A stretch of DNA of 64,000 nt, from assembly GCA_027924585.1 (NCBI GenBank), contig BSBM01000643.1, forward strand, positions 18,214,501 through 18,278,500, written 5' to 3'. The notes below the pieces were generated by a model. It worked only from the letters and a program-made list of their open reading frames with translations. It ran no database searches and was not told the DNA's origin. The position numbers and the translations under genes were made by a program. Positions 44,930 through 56,999 of the stretch are shown here, piece by piece. The first letter of the stretch is position 1. The number at the start of each line of letters is the position of its first letter. This DNA is from Larix kaempferi (lineage: Eukaryota > Streptophyta > Pinopsida > Pinales > Pinaceae).

Positions 44930-46298
44930 ACGACAACTTCCTACATTCCCAACAAAGTGTGAAGATACACAAATTTTGCCTTTATCGTCAATTTGGTGAA
45001 GATATCAGCTACTTGCTTTTCTGTGGTATAATACTCCAAACAAATAACACCATTCACAAAAAGATCTCGAATGTAATGAGTATCTAAGTCAATGTGTTTA
45101 TTTTTGGAGTGAGGTACTGAATTGTATGCAAGCTGAATTACACTCTGATTGTTGCATCTCAACTTAATAGGGGACTTATGTACTAGACCAAACTCTATCA
45201 GAACATGCTAGATCCACACTGCTTCTTTAGTTGATTCCTTAGCTTCCTTGTACTCTGCTTCACAAGAAGAAAGAGTTCTTACTAGACCATGAAATTGGAA
45301 TTGAACCAAGCTAAAAGATATATCCTATAGTAGATATTCTATCCGAGGTATCCCTTTCCCAATAGAATTTTTATAACCAAGGAGTGAGACCGTAGCCCTA
45401 CTAGAATAGAACATACCATAATGCAATGTCCCATGTAAATATTTGAGATTCCTCTTTGTTATTTTCCAATGAATATGATGAGGCTTTTGTATAAACCTCA
45501 AAAAAATGATGACTACAAAAGATATATCTAGTCTGTTGTGTGTCAAATATATCAAACTTCCCACAAGCTAACAATACAATGTCACATCGACAAGAGGAGT
45601 ATCATAATCAACAATTAACTTTACACCAGATTGAAATGGTGTAGGTGATGGCTTACAATCACTCATACAAAATCAAGCTATCAAATCTGTCGCATACTTA
45701 GGTTGAGAGAGTAAAATACCATCTTCCATATGACAAAACTATAGACCCACAAAATAATGTAATAGGCCTAAATTGGCCATTTCAAATTCACTTTTAAGAT
45801 CATGCTTCATTTCTTGTATCAATATAAGTTGGATTCCAGTAATAATAAAATCATCCACATAAAGTAAAATTATGAGAAGATCATCATAAAAGTGCTTGAC
45901 ATACAAATTTGGATCACATTCACACCACTTAAAGCCATTCTTGAAATAAGCATCAACCTTTTGATACCAAGATCTAGTTGCTTGCTTAAGACCATATAAA
46001 TACTTGTTCAATTTGCATACAAAACTTGAAGTTTCAACAATAATAAATCCAAGTGGTTGTTGCATATAATATCACCATTGAAAAATGTACTCTTGACATC
46101 CATTTGGTGTATTTCCTATTGATAGAATGCATCAAGTGAAAGAATAGTTCTTATTGTGTTAATTTTAGCAACAAGAGCAAAAGTTTTAGTATAATATATA
46201 CCTTGTGTTCCTATTGAAAGAATCCTTTTCCTACTAACCGATATTTATGTTTTGTAATATTTCCATCTACAATAAAATTTGTTTTATATATCCACTTA
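44930..46298 (-). pseudogene. pol: C4 pol: RT core and RNase H
   Basis: Minus strand, from the G2 edge leftward: YIKQILL / KTNFIVDGNITKHK (RT fingers, in the joined frame), then 45739-46065 with MQQPLGFI, CKLNKYLYGLKQATRSWYQK and LIILLYVDDFIITG (YVDD catalytic box). 45325-45564 (MGSLIYLTHNRLDISF) and 44941-45162 (CNNQSVIQLAYN, KHIDLDTHYIRD, VADIFTKLTIKAKF) complete RNase H. Frameshifts and stops break it into these pieces. Confidence 0.87.
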
Positions 46299-48615
46299 TG
46301 TCACGTCCCCAACCACCTCAGTTCCCTTTAGAGGTGATGGGAGACAACCTGCTATTTTTTTTCTTCAAACTACCATTAATCTGCAAAAACATTCCCAGTC
46401 CGTAGTCCGCAATCTGCAATCCGCAATCCGCAGTGTGAAACTTGAAAAGGAGGAACCACTAAATTAGAGTTTCGCCAAAAAATCCCTCCGACTTCCGCAA
46501 TCGCAATCTACCTTGCGGATTCGGAAGACAGAACCACAAATTCCAACCCTCTGAAAATTTCCCCTTCCGACTTACGCAATCCGCAATGTGGAACTCGGAA
46601 ATCGGAACGCCAATTCCATTACTGCAAAAACTTCATTCCCGACTTCCGCAATCCGCAATCCACCTTGTGGAACTCAAAAATGTGGAAGGCCTAATTCTCA
46701 TCTCCAACGAAATCTTCTTTCCAACTTCCGCAATCCGCAATCCGCCTTGCGGAACTTGAAAATGCGGAAGCACCATTCCACAACTCTAGAAAAACACCCT
46801 TCCAACTTCCACAATCCGCAATCTGGTTTCGAAACTCAAAAATCGGAATCACAATTTTACAACTTCCGGAAAAACACCCTTCCGACTTCTGCAATCCGCA
46901 TTGCGGGTTTAGAAATGCGAAGTCCCACTACACAACTTCTCTGGCTGATAAATTTTTCATCCTAAATCCAATTTGGACAAGTCTAGCACAGTTGGAAATC
47001 TCTTGATGAGCTCTATGCAACTGCATGATCTTCATCCAGATCTGAGAAATCTAATCCTTCCCCTCTTCCAACTCAAAATGTGTCCCAAATCCTTATCAAT
47101 GCCTCTTTTCCTCCTTGTAAGGGCTCTTACAATACTCTGCCATGGTTTGTTCCTTTAGCCAGTCGACAGAAGGACCATGAACAAAAAAAGGGAAGGATTC
47201 CCAATCATCCCCCATACCCAAGTGATGAAACACAACCAACTAAAGGTGCATGAAATGCATAATAAACATACGCAGTGGAAAATAAGTTTGTTTTAATTCA
47301 TCTACCACATGCAAGTATAACAACATATTTAACACAAGCAGATGGTAAAGCCATCACACATAAATATGCCTCATACTCAGGCTTATACACAAACATCTTG
47401 TTGGCTAATTCATGTACTCATTTCATTCACATTGACTTGAAAATAACTTATAAACACAACATGGGAAATTAACATCATTTATAACCACAGAATGGACATA
47501 ATTTCAATCACAGAGAACACTTATATTTCAAATGAAATTGTTCAAGCAACTGCCTATGTGAGAGCAACATTCCACCCAACCATAGGTCTCTATCCATCTT
47601 ATACTCTTTCAGCTGAGAGACCACCCCGAGCTAGGCTATGTATCCACTAAGGAGGAACTAAACATGATCACTCACAACAATGATTCCACACAATGACCAT
47701 GCTAATCCAACACACAATTGGGTTTATAAAGCATGTAAAAAAACAAAGGAGGAGGATTCTAAGCCAGTGAGCTCAACCATAGAGCTACATGCATCTCAAG
47801 CTAGCTCAAACAGCCTTGGCACCCACAATACCTTCCACACCCAACACAAGAAAGGTCCCCTTCTCTGATATACAATCCCTCAGGCGCCCCTTTCCCCTAG
47901 TGCTCTTTAGGGTGGGCATAGAAAGATCCAAGATTCCAAATCCATGATACTTTAGCCTTCATTGGGTTTATCAAGCAGATCCAACCTCTATTTTTTCTTC
48001 TCTGTTCTATCTTCACTACTGTCATCCAGACTTGGATTTTCTCAGTTTCTTTTTCCAAAACCGACTCTGTCCTGTCCCTTCCTTCTCGATTGTTCCATTT
48101 TGTGTCCTTTCTTTCTCTTATGAGTTAAAAGTCCCGGCGTATTCCTCTCTCTGCATTTTTATTGAGGGTTCCCCCTTCGATTTTCCTTCCACCTTCAGTT
48201 TCTTGGGCGTTTTGGACACCCTGTCAATGTGGCTTCTTCCAGAATCGCGCCCCTTCCTTTTCCTTCACTGCTACGCTGTGTGCTCATGCAATCGATTCTT
48301 GCTGTCCATGATCCACATCCCCCTCACCTCTCCCTAGTGGATACACATGGCCCCTTCACATTGGTTTCTCCCATATCCAGTCTTTTTATTGATATTTTTA
48401 TTTGTAATATTAAAATTGACATCAATTTGCAATATTCCATGGCTTAAATAGCACATGGACAACATAAATTCAAATACTTTCCTTTTAAATAAAATCTGAG
48501 CATCCACTAGTGGGGCCTTGGCCTTGAGATCCTTGCTAGGGAAAACATACATCATATGTACACATTTATTCATATTAAAATCCAAATATCACAAGGGTCA
48601 AAATGGGGTATTACA
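46299..48615 (-). repeat. G2 3' LTR
   Basis: 2317 bp, TGTAATACCCC at 48615 to GGGACGTGACA at 46299 on the minus strand. TATTTAAG at 48443-48450 (minus) is a possible TATA element. The far part (46390-46930) holds a hairpin-forming tandem repeat. Its first bases supply the stop codon of pol (48611-48613). Confidence 0.94.
46390..46930 (-). repeat. Hairpin repeat array in the G2 3' LTR
   Basis: About seven units with a period near 78 bp, each centred on CTTCCGCAATCCGCAATC and CTTGCGGAACTCGGAA (on +). The arms TTCCGCAA and TTGCGGAA are exact inverted complements, so each well-kept unit can fold into a short hairpin. Units start near 46400, 46490, 46567, 46638, 46722, 46801 and 46880. Confidence 0.85.
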
Positions 48616-49800
48616 ATCCCCTCCCCCTTAGAACAACACCGTCCTTGGTGTTCTCAAAAGTGAACAAAGATGGGAATGCCTCTCTCATGGCATCCTCTAG
48701 CTTCCATGTAGCCTCATCAAGACTAAGGTTCTTCCATTTCACCTTTACATGTACAATGGCTCGGTTTCGGAGCAATGTGACCTTCCCGTTGAGGATGCGC
48801 ATAGGCTCCACTTGGAACTCTCCCTCGGGTTCCACCCGTGTCACATTCCAATCAATCACATGATTAGAATCATGTACATGCTTCTTAAACAAAGAAACTT
48901 GGAAAACATTATGAGCTTTCATGTTAGTAGGAAATTCAATTCCATATGCAACTAATCCTATCCTATCAAGGACTTCAAATGGCCCACAATATATTGGTGC
49001 CTGCTTGGAACAACTCCCCAAATTCAGGGAACTTTTCCTTGGTTTCACTCTTATATAAACATGATCCCCAATCTTGAATTCCTTATGCACCCTTTTCATA
49101 TCTGCATAACTCTTCTGCCTGTCCTGAGCTGCCTTCAATTTTTTCCTGATCTTCACAATTTCTTGTTCCATTTCCTTGATCATCTCTGGCCCAAGCACCA
49201 TTCTATTCACTAGACTGTCCCAATTCACCGGAGTTTTGCATCATTTTCCATACAGTGCCTCAAATGGACTCATTCCCAATGATGCTTGATGTCCATTGTT
49301 GTATGCAAATTCTACCAAGTGTAGGTAATCCTCCCACTTGGATGTCTTATCCATCACATACATTCTCAACATGTCTTCAAGAACCTGATTCACCCTCTCA
49401 ATTTGGAAATTTGTTTGAGGATGATATGCTGTACTAAAATTCAGCTGAGTTCCTAACTCCTAAAATAACCCCTTCCAAAAATTGGATGTGAACTTTTCAT
49501 CTCGATCTGAAATGATTGCCTTGGGAAATCCATGCAATCTGAATATCTCTTTCATGAAAATATTTGCCATGTCATTTGTCTTATGAGTGGACTTGACTGG
49601 GATAAAATGAGCTACCTTTGATATCTTGTACACCACTACCATAATTGAATCATGCTGCCTCACTGTCATTGGAAAAGCTGTTATGAAATCCATAGAAATT
49701 ACTTCCCACTTCCATTTCGGAATAGGAAAAGGCTACAACAACCTTGCTGGATGTTGATGTTCTTCCTTGACTTGTTGGCACTTTTGACATCTAGAAATGT
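48611..49800 (-). pseudogene. pol: G2 integrase and chromodomain
   Basis: 49460-49693 holds the integrase core (MDFITAFP, the first catalytic Asp; ISDRDEKFTSNFW, the second). After a stop the next segment supplies AYHPQTN and the third residue (RVNQVLEDML). 48611-49228 holds the C-terminal domain (YIRVKPRKSSLNL, YCGPFEVLDRIG, NVFQVSLFKKHV) and a chromodomain (VHVKVKWKNLSLDEATWKLED), which would tether integration to chromatin. The stop TAA at 48611-48613 is formed by bases 3-5 of the LTR, and the polypurine tract encodes the last residues. Confidence 0.9.
48614..48630 (-). other. G2 polypurine tract overlapping the end of pol
   Basis: AGGGGGAGGGGA on the minus strand just before TGTAAT of the LTR. 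The same bases encode the last residues of the chromodomain protein (RGRGL). Confidence 0.8.
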
Positions 49801-49801
49801 A

Positions 49802-50335
49802 TTATGCTATGTCCTTCTTCATCCCATGCCAAAAGTATTGATCAATATTTCCCCGCTGCAACTTTTCTTTGATTTGAAGGTAAGTTTCATCACTGGATTG
49901 AGATTCAAGAACTCTTTCTTTCAAATTTGACTTGCACATACTTAATGCTGCAATATGGAATTTTCCACTAAGAGCATTTGCAACCTTATTCTCTTTCCCT
50001 TTTACATGTTTAATTTCCAAATCAAACTCACAGAGAAATTCTATCCACCTAGTTTTCCAAGCATTCAGGTTTGGTTGGTCAAACAAATACTTCAAGCTCA
50101 TGTGGTCTGTCCTGAACTCAAATCTCCTTCCCAAGATATAATGTCTCCACTTCTTGAGAGCATGTATTATGGTTGCTAGTTCTAAATCATGTGTGGCATA
50201 ATTCTTTTCATGCTCTTTTAGTTTCCTTGACTCATAATAAATTACAAATCCTTCTTGCATGAGCACTCCACCTAGCCCTTCAATGCAAGCATTTGTGCAC
50301 ACTACAAAATCCTTCTTTGGATCTACAATCTTCAA
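49802..50335 (-). pseudogene. pol: G2 RNase H and integrase zinc region start
   Basis: 177 open codons: DFVVCTNACIEGLGGVLMQEGF (catalytic Asp replaced by Asn in the usual TDAS-type box), SRKLKEHEKNYATHDLELATI, YILGRRFEFRTDHMSLKYL and IEFLCEFDLEIKHVKGKENKVANALS. This is the gypsy RNase H. The last residues (YFWHGMKKDIA) begin the integrase zinc region, followed by a stop and CQKCQQVKEEHQ. Confidence 0.88.
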
Positions 50336-50365
50336 AACATGAGCACTGGTAAGAAATTGCTTTAG

Positions 50366-51160
50366 CTATTGAAAGCTTCTCTCACAGTTTTCAGACCATA
50401 CAAACTTAACATTCTTCCCCTGCAATGATGTAATTGGGTGAGCTATGTTGGAGAATCCTTCAATGAACCTTCTGTAATAGCCTGCAAGACCCATAAAAGA
50501 TCGAACATCTGTAACATTATTTGGAGTATGACAATCTTGTATGGATTCAATCTTTTCTAGATCCACAACAATTCCTTCTTTTGAGATGACATGACCCAAA
50601 TACTATACCTTCCTTTGATAGAAATCACACTTGCTCAGCTTTGCATACAATTGGTGCTCTCTACGAACTTGCAACACCATTCTTAGATGTTCTTCATGCT
50701 CTTCTTCATTCTTTTAATAAACAAGAATGTCATCCAAAAACACTATCACATACTTGTCCAAATACTTGCTGAAGACACTATTCATGAGACACATGAATGT
50801 AGCAGGTGCATTGGTAAGACCAAATGGCATCATTGTGAACTCATAATGGCGATACCTTATCAAGTTGTCTTGTGAATGTCTTCTTCTTTTATCCTCACTT
50901 GATGGTAGCCAGATCTCAAGTCAACCTTTGAAAACACTCTAGCTTCCTTCATTTGATCAAACAAGTCATCAATTCTTGGCAATGGGTACTTATTCTTGAC
51001 TGTTACTTTATTTAGCTTCCTATAATCATAACATAGCCTTAAAGTCCCATACTTTTTCTTGAAAAATAACACTGGTGCTCCCCAAGGAGATACACTTGGC
51101 CTGATATACTCCTTGTCCATTAATTCCTGTAGCTGCATCTTTAACCCTATCAATTATGGT
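50366..51160 (-). pseudogene. pol: G2 reverse transcriptase
   Basis: 50860-51153: [68 protein letters not shown] frameshift near 50870 follows, then [13 protein letters not shown] and the active site VFLDDILVY (FLDD) near 50745 with a stop after it. 50366-50599 is the thumb ([30 protein letters not shown]). All core motifs of gypsy RT are present; the frame is split. Confidence 0.9.
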
Positions 51161-51448
51161 GTGCTCATTCTATAAGGAGCTTTAGAAACTGGTGCTGCCC
51201 CAGGAACTAGATTGATGGTAAAATCAATCTCTCTTTGGTGGCAGTCTTGTCATTTCATCCGGGAACACATCCTTGAACTCTTGCAACAACTAGAAGTCTT
51301 CCATCCTTGTTCCTTTGTCCTCTGATGAGTATGATATATGAACTGTATATAATTGGCAACCCTTCTTATAAAACTTCTTCAATTGTAAGGCTGAAATATG
51401 TCTCACTGAGACTTGCTTGGGAATTCCTCTTACCAATATTGGTCTTCC

Positions 51449-51934
51449 CTATTCATCAAGGCATTCAAGTACCTTCTCATAGCAATCTATCTTGGCTCTA
51501 TGCTTTTCCAACCAATCCATACCAATTAGAGCATCATAAGATCCTAATGGTAGGACATTCAAATTTTCTTTTGTGAGGATCCCATTCAAATCCATGGGGC
51601 ACTCCATCACCACTTTACTCACTTTTCTCTTGGTCCCTGTGACTAACTGAACTAGCCAAGACTTACTATGCTTCATTTTTCTAAGAGAACAACCTTCTAC
51701 CACTTTTGGAGAAACATAACTATGAGTAGATCCTCGATCAATCAAAACATAAATAGATTGCTTGGCAATCTTACCTTCAACTTCCACCACTGCTGATTGA
51801 TGGTATTCTTGATGATCATCCAATGTTGCATAGATTAAAGGTACTGCCCTTGCCATATCCTCCACTGTAGTTTCCCCTTTTAAGTTGTGCAAGCTCCGAG
51901 GATTCTCCCTCTGATGTGGACAATTTCTAAGCAT
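51449..51934 (-). pseudogene. G2 aspartic protease
   Basis: Starts in the knuckle C-terminal part (LRNCPHQRE) and reads the protease: YVLIDRGSTHSYVSPKVVE, then NVLPLGSYDALIGMDWLEKHRAKIDC. The active-site box reads DRGS where members of this branch have DSGS; Arg instead of Ser next to the catalytic Asp probably weakens the enzyme. The ORF is otherwise well kept. Confidence 0.88.
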
Positions 51935-53125
51935 GTGGTTTTCTCCACATCCCCAACACTGAAGTGGCCCTTTTGATGCTTTTTCTGCTGCTATTGGTGG
52001 CTTGTTCTCACTTCTTGCTTGCTGGCCCCGTGGGAAGATTCTTGGCTGATTTTTGATTGGTGGCTTAAATCAACTTTTCCTTTGATCAAATATCCCATTT
52101 GGCTTTCCTTTCCCTGCTGGGTGGACCTCTGATTTTCCTTTGCTCTGCTCATAACAATGCATTCCCATCCTAATGGCTTCATCAATACTTAGTGGATTAA
52201 CAAACTCAATCCTATCTCTGAAATTTTGGAGTAGGCTTCCAAGGAAACATTGGATTTTTACCCTTTCATCCTTTATGTAATCTACATACCTCAACAACTC
52301 TAAAAACTTGTGGACATGTTATTCCATGGACTTCTACCCCAACCTGAGTTCATTGAACTCTTTCCTCTTGTTGTCATAGTACCTAGCTAATAGGTATTTT
52401 TCCTTGAAATATCTTTTAAATCTCTCCCAGCTGATCCTCTTTTCACGGATCCTTTTCACTTGCATGAGGTGCTCCCACCAAATTGAAGCTCTGCCATTTA
52501 GATTATAAATGACAATTCTTGCCTTTTCATTCCCTGAATAATCATGAATCCTGAAATATTTCCTCATTCCAAGAAGCCATGCCTCTACCTCTTGGCCAGT
52601 CTTACTTTCTCCATCAAATGTGGGAGGTCTTGCCTTCCTGAACTCTCCCCGTGGAATTCTTTTGAACTTCCTTCTTTATCCAAATCTGCTAGAAGTATGC
52701 CTTGGACTTATTTGGGAACCTCTAGAGTCACATGACCTGCTGGAAGAAGATCTTGAGGCAGGTGCTCTATACCTTTTGTTCATAGAGCTCTTTCTTTGGC
52801 TTGGAGTCCTCTTCCTAGAACGACCTCTAGAGCGACTCCCTACATCTCTTTCTTCTTTACCCACATTGCTTGGGTTGGACCCAAGGTTTATCCTCTGCTG
52901 CATATCAGTGAGGCTCTGCAAAATAACAACATTGAGATAGTTCTGTTCATCTTGATCATTCACCAATCTTTCATTAAAGCTTATCATAGTTTCAATCAGA
53001 TTCCAAGGAGTTATTTTCTCCCTTCTCCCATTGGATTTGGTCTCAACACATTCTCCTTGCACATTTTCTCCTAGCACATCTTCACGATGCTCATAAGTAT
53101 CATGAGCATCATTCACAATCACCAT
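51935..53125 (-). pseudogene. gag: G2 gag
   Basis: N-terminus at 52676-53125 (MVIVNDAHDTYEHRED; Arg/Ser-rich end). The capsid core is at 52334-52567 (MRKYFRIHDYSGNEKARI, WWEHLMQVKR, ISWERFKRYFKEKYL), with 52070-52297 (KIQCFLGSLLQNFRDRIEF, DEAIRMGMHCYEQ) following. The knuckle CWGCGENHMLRNC lies near 51930. Frameshifts near 52670, 52330 and 52060 break it. It would form the particle. Confidence 0.85.
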
Positions 53126-53369
53126 TTATTTTCCCTGTATGCTGCCTCTGCTACAACTATTCAAGTTTTATCAACTGCAACCATTGTGCATTACAGAGAC
53201 ATTTATCAGACATCATAAGAATGCATATGAAACATAAAATACCCATACAAATCTAGAAATTACTCATTTGGACACCAACAACAATATTTTTTTTCAAAAA
53301 TTCACCCTTGGTGCCTTTCTGCCTGTAAACGCATTCACACTTTGGCCCATGCAACCCCAGTGCTGCAAA

Positions 53370-53386
53370 CTTGGGATCTGATACCA
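53370..53386 (-). other. G2 primer binding site
   Basis: TGGTATCAGATCCCAAG on the minus strand, three bases after the LTR end. It complements initiator tRNA-Met. Confidence 0.85.
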
Positions 53387-53389
53387 CTC

Positions 53390-55699
53390 TGTCACATCCC
53401 CAGCCACCTCAGTTCCCTTTAGAGGAGATGGGAGACAACCTGCTATTTTTTATACTTAAAACTACCATTAATATGCAAAAACATTCCCAGTCCGAAATCC
53501 GCAATCCGCAATGCAAAACTCGGAAAGGTGGAACCACTAAATCACAGTTTTTCCAAAACATCAGTTCAACTTCCGCAATTCGCAATCTGCCTTGCGGGAT
53601 TTGAAAGTCGGAACCACAAATTCCAACCCTCCGAAAATTTCCCCTTCCGACTTCCACAATCCACAATGTGGAGCTCAGAAATTGGAACGCCAATTACATT
53701 ACTTCAAAAACTTCATTCCCGACTTCCACAATCCGCAATTTTCCTTGTGGAACTCGGAAATGCGGAAGGCCTAATTCTCAGCTCCGACGAAATCTTCTTT
53801 CCGACTTTTGCAATCCGTAATCCGCCTTGCGGAACTTGGAAATGGGAAGCACCATTCCATAACTCTGGGAAAACACCCTTTTGACTTCCGCAATCTGCTT
53901 GCGGAACTCGAAAATCGAAACCACCATTTCACAATTTCCCGAAAAACACCCTTTCGACTTCCGCAATCCACAATCCACATTGCGGGTTCGGAAATGCAGA
54001 AGTCCCATTGCACAACTTCTCTGGCTGATAACTTTTTCATCCTTAGTCCAATTTGGACAAGTCTGGTACCGTTGAAAATCTCTTGATGAGATCTATGCAA
54101 CAAAATGATCTTCAGCCAGATCTGAGAACTATAATCCTTCTCCTCCTCTAACTAAAAATGTGGCCCAAAGCCTTATCAATGCCTCTTTTCCTCCCTGTAA
54201 GGGCTCTTACACTACTCTGCCATGGTCTGTTCTTTCATCCAGTCCACAGAAGAACCATGAACACAACAAGGGAAGGATTCCTAATCATCCCCCATACCCA
54301 AGTGATAAAACACAACCAACCAAAGGTGCATGCAATGCATAATAAACATACACAGTGGAAAATAAGTTTGATTTAATGCATCTACCACATGCAAGTCTAA
54401 CAACATCTTTAACACAAGAAAATGGTAAATCCATCACAAATAAATCTGCCTCATACTCAAGATTATACATAGACTTCTTGTTGGTTGATTCATGTACTCA
54501 TTTCATTCACATTGACTTGAAAATAGCATATAAACACAACAGGGGAAATTAACATCATTTATAACCACAAAATGGACATAATTTCAATAACAGAGAACAC
54601 TTATCTTTCAAATGAAATTGTCCAAGAAAATGGCTATGTGAGAGCAAATTTACACCCAACGATAGGTCTCTATCCATCCTATACTCTTTCAATTGGGATA
54701 CCACCCCCGAGCTGGGCTGTGTATCCACTAAGGAGGAACTAAATAGGCTCACTCACAACCATGATTCCAGACAACAACCACGTTAAGCCAACACATAGTT
54801 GGGTTTATCAAGAATGCAAAGAAACAAAGGAGGAGGATGCTAAGCCAGTGAGCTCAACCATAGAGCTACAAGAATCTCAAGCTAGCTCAAACATCCTTGG
54901 CACCCACAATACCTGCCACACCCAACACAATGAAGGTCCCCTTATCTACTACACAGTCCCTCAAGTGCCCCTTTCCTCTAGTGCTCTTCAGGGTGGGCAT
55001 AGAAAGGTCTAAGCTTCCAACTCCATGAGACTTTATCCTTCACTGGGTTTCTTAAGTAGATCCAACCTCTGTTTGTCTTCTTCTCTGTTCTATCTTCACT
55101 ACTGTCATCCACACTTGGATTTTCTTAGTTTCTTTTCCCAAAATTGACTCTGTCCTGTCCCTTCCTTCTCGACTATTCCAATTAATGTCCTTTCTTTCTC
55201 TTATGAGAGAAAAGTCCTAGTGTCTTCCTCTCTCTACATTTTTATTGAGGGTTCCCCCTGCGATTTTACTTTCACCTTCAGTTTCTTGGGCGTTTTGGCC
55301 ACCCTGTCAACGTGGCTTCTTCCAGAATCGCGCCCCTTCCTCTTCCTTCATCGCTACGCTGTCTACTCATGCAACTAATTCTTGTTGTCCATGATCCCAT
55401 AGCCCCCTCACCTCTCTCTAGTGGATACACATGGCCCCTTCTCACTGGTTTCTCCCATAGCTAGTATTTTTATTGATATTTTTATTTGTAATATTAAAAT
55501 TTACATCATTTTGTAATATTCCATGGCTTAAATAGCACATGGCCAACATAAATTCAAATACTTTCCTTTTAAATAAAATCCGAGCATCCACTAGTGGGGC
55601 CTTGGCCTTCAGCTCCACGCCAGGGAAAACATACATCACATGTACAAATTTATTCATATTAAAATCCAAATATCACAAGGGTCAAAATGGGGTATTACA
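53390..55699 (-). repeat. G2 5' LTR
   Basis: 2310 bp, TGTAATACCCC at 55699 to GGGATGTGACA at 53390 on the minus strand. It carries the same hairpin repeat array (53480-54005) as the 3' LTR. Confidence 0.94.
53480..54005 (-). repeat. Hairpin repeat array in the G2 5' LTR
   Basis: Same ~78-bp units as at 46390-46930, with TTCCGCAA / TTGCGGAA arms. Some arms have drifted in one LTR but not the other. Confidence 0.82.
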
Positions 55700-56974
55700 A
55701 CTTATACCAAACTAAGTTCTTCCCGGAGGAAAGGGAACACGAGTCCAAGTCTTGTTCTTCATTAACAAGGCATACTCAATTTGCATGGCTTTCACCCATT
55801 CAAGATGATGTTTGTCTTGCGAATAGGTAGAGGGATCATCTATGGCCAAAATTTTAGTCACGAGAACAAAGCCAGATCTAGCTCTAAGAGTATTAGAAGG
55901 AATACCAATATTATAACTTGCAGATTCAAGAGTTTTACAAGACCAAAGAGGAAGATAAGTAGTGGTAGGACCCATATTAGTATCTCCAGAACATTCAAGT
56001 GGAGCACTTGGAGAAGAGGGTGAACTAGGATCAATAATAGGCACAAAAGGCGAGGAAGGATTAATAAAGATATGAATAACATAAGGTGAAGGAAAATTCA
56101 AGGTATGAGGTTCAACCAACTCAGGAGGAGGAGAGACTTCATCAAAGTGAACATCTCTCCTAAAAATGACACCTTGGGTAGAGGGATAAAAAAACCTATA
56201 TGCTTTAGAATCCTCAAAGTAACCAATGAAAATACATTTGTGAGACTTGGGTTCTAACTTTTTTTTATTTTCACCCAGGATATGAACCCAACATTCACTG
56301 TCAAATACCTTAAAATTATTAATATAAGGTTTTCTTCCATTCCATTTTTCCTCAAGAGTAACATGAAAAATTGCTTTAGTAGGAGCTCTCTTCAAGATAT
56401 AGTTAGCACAACAAATAGTGTCAACCCAAAAACATTTATATAATCCTTTAGAATAAAGCATACATCTAGCCATTTCAAGCAAAGTTCTATTCTTTCTTTC
56501 AACTACCCTGCTTTGTTGAGGTGTATAAGGAACAATCTTTTGATGTTGAATACTGTGCTTAGATAAATATGCATTAAATTCATTTCTAATGGATTGCCCC
56601 CCATTATTAGTTCTTAAAGTCTTAATACTTTTACTAGATTCATTCTCAACCATGGATTTCATTTTTTTTAAAATACCAAATGTTTTAGTTTTATGTTTCA
56701 AAAAATAAACCCAAGATTTGCAACTATAATCATCAATAAAATTAAGAAAATAGATTGCATGAGTCAAAGAAGGAGTTTCAAGAGGACCACAAATATCACT
56801 ATGTATTAGTTGCAATGGTTCTTTAGCATGCCAAGCTTTATCTTTATCAAACATTTCCTTATGATGTTTACCAAGAACACAAGCTTCACAAACACCTTTA
56901 GTGGAATAAATTGAAGGTAAGCCATGTACCATTTTAGACATCTTTTGCATTTTTCCATAATTCAAGTGACCCAA
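55700..56974 (-). pseudogene. pol: C4 pol: GAG-pre-integrase, integrase and RT start
   Basis: 420 open codons to 55712. MGHLNYGKMQKMSKM and CEACVLGKHHKEMF are the GAG-pre-integrase zinc site. Integrase: LIHSDICGPL (Asp), LRTNNGGQSIRNEF (the second Asp is Asn), VVERKNRTLLEMARCML (Glu present). Then KCIFIGYFEDSKAYRFFYP, a Pro/Ser-rich linker, and the RT start (EWVKAMQIEYALLMKNKTW, FPPGRT). The G2 insertion cuts the RT after this. The catalytic substitution alone would disable integration. Confidence 0.9.
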
Positions 56975-56999
56975 GATTTCATGCCATGATTTGCTTAGT

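Larger units (their letters stand above)
46299..55699 (-). mobile_element. Chromodomain gypsy element G2
   Basis: A 9401-bp Ty3/gypsy element on the minus strand with LTRs of 2317 and 2310 bp and the target duplication ACTTA (46294-46298 and 55700-55704). Order: LTR, primer site, gag, protease, RT, RNase H, integrase, chromodomain, LTR, so it is a chromovirus. Very long LTRs and the CWGCGENH knuckle suggest the Tekay/Del branch (inference). It lies in the C4 reverse transcriptase. LTR divergence is about 7-8% over the part compared by eye. Frames are broken. Confidence 0.95.
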
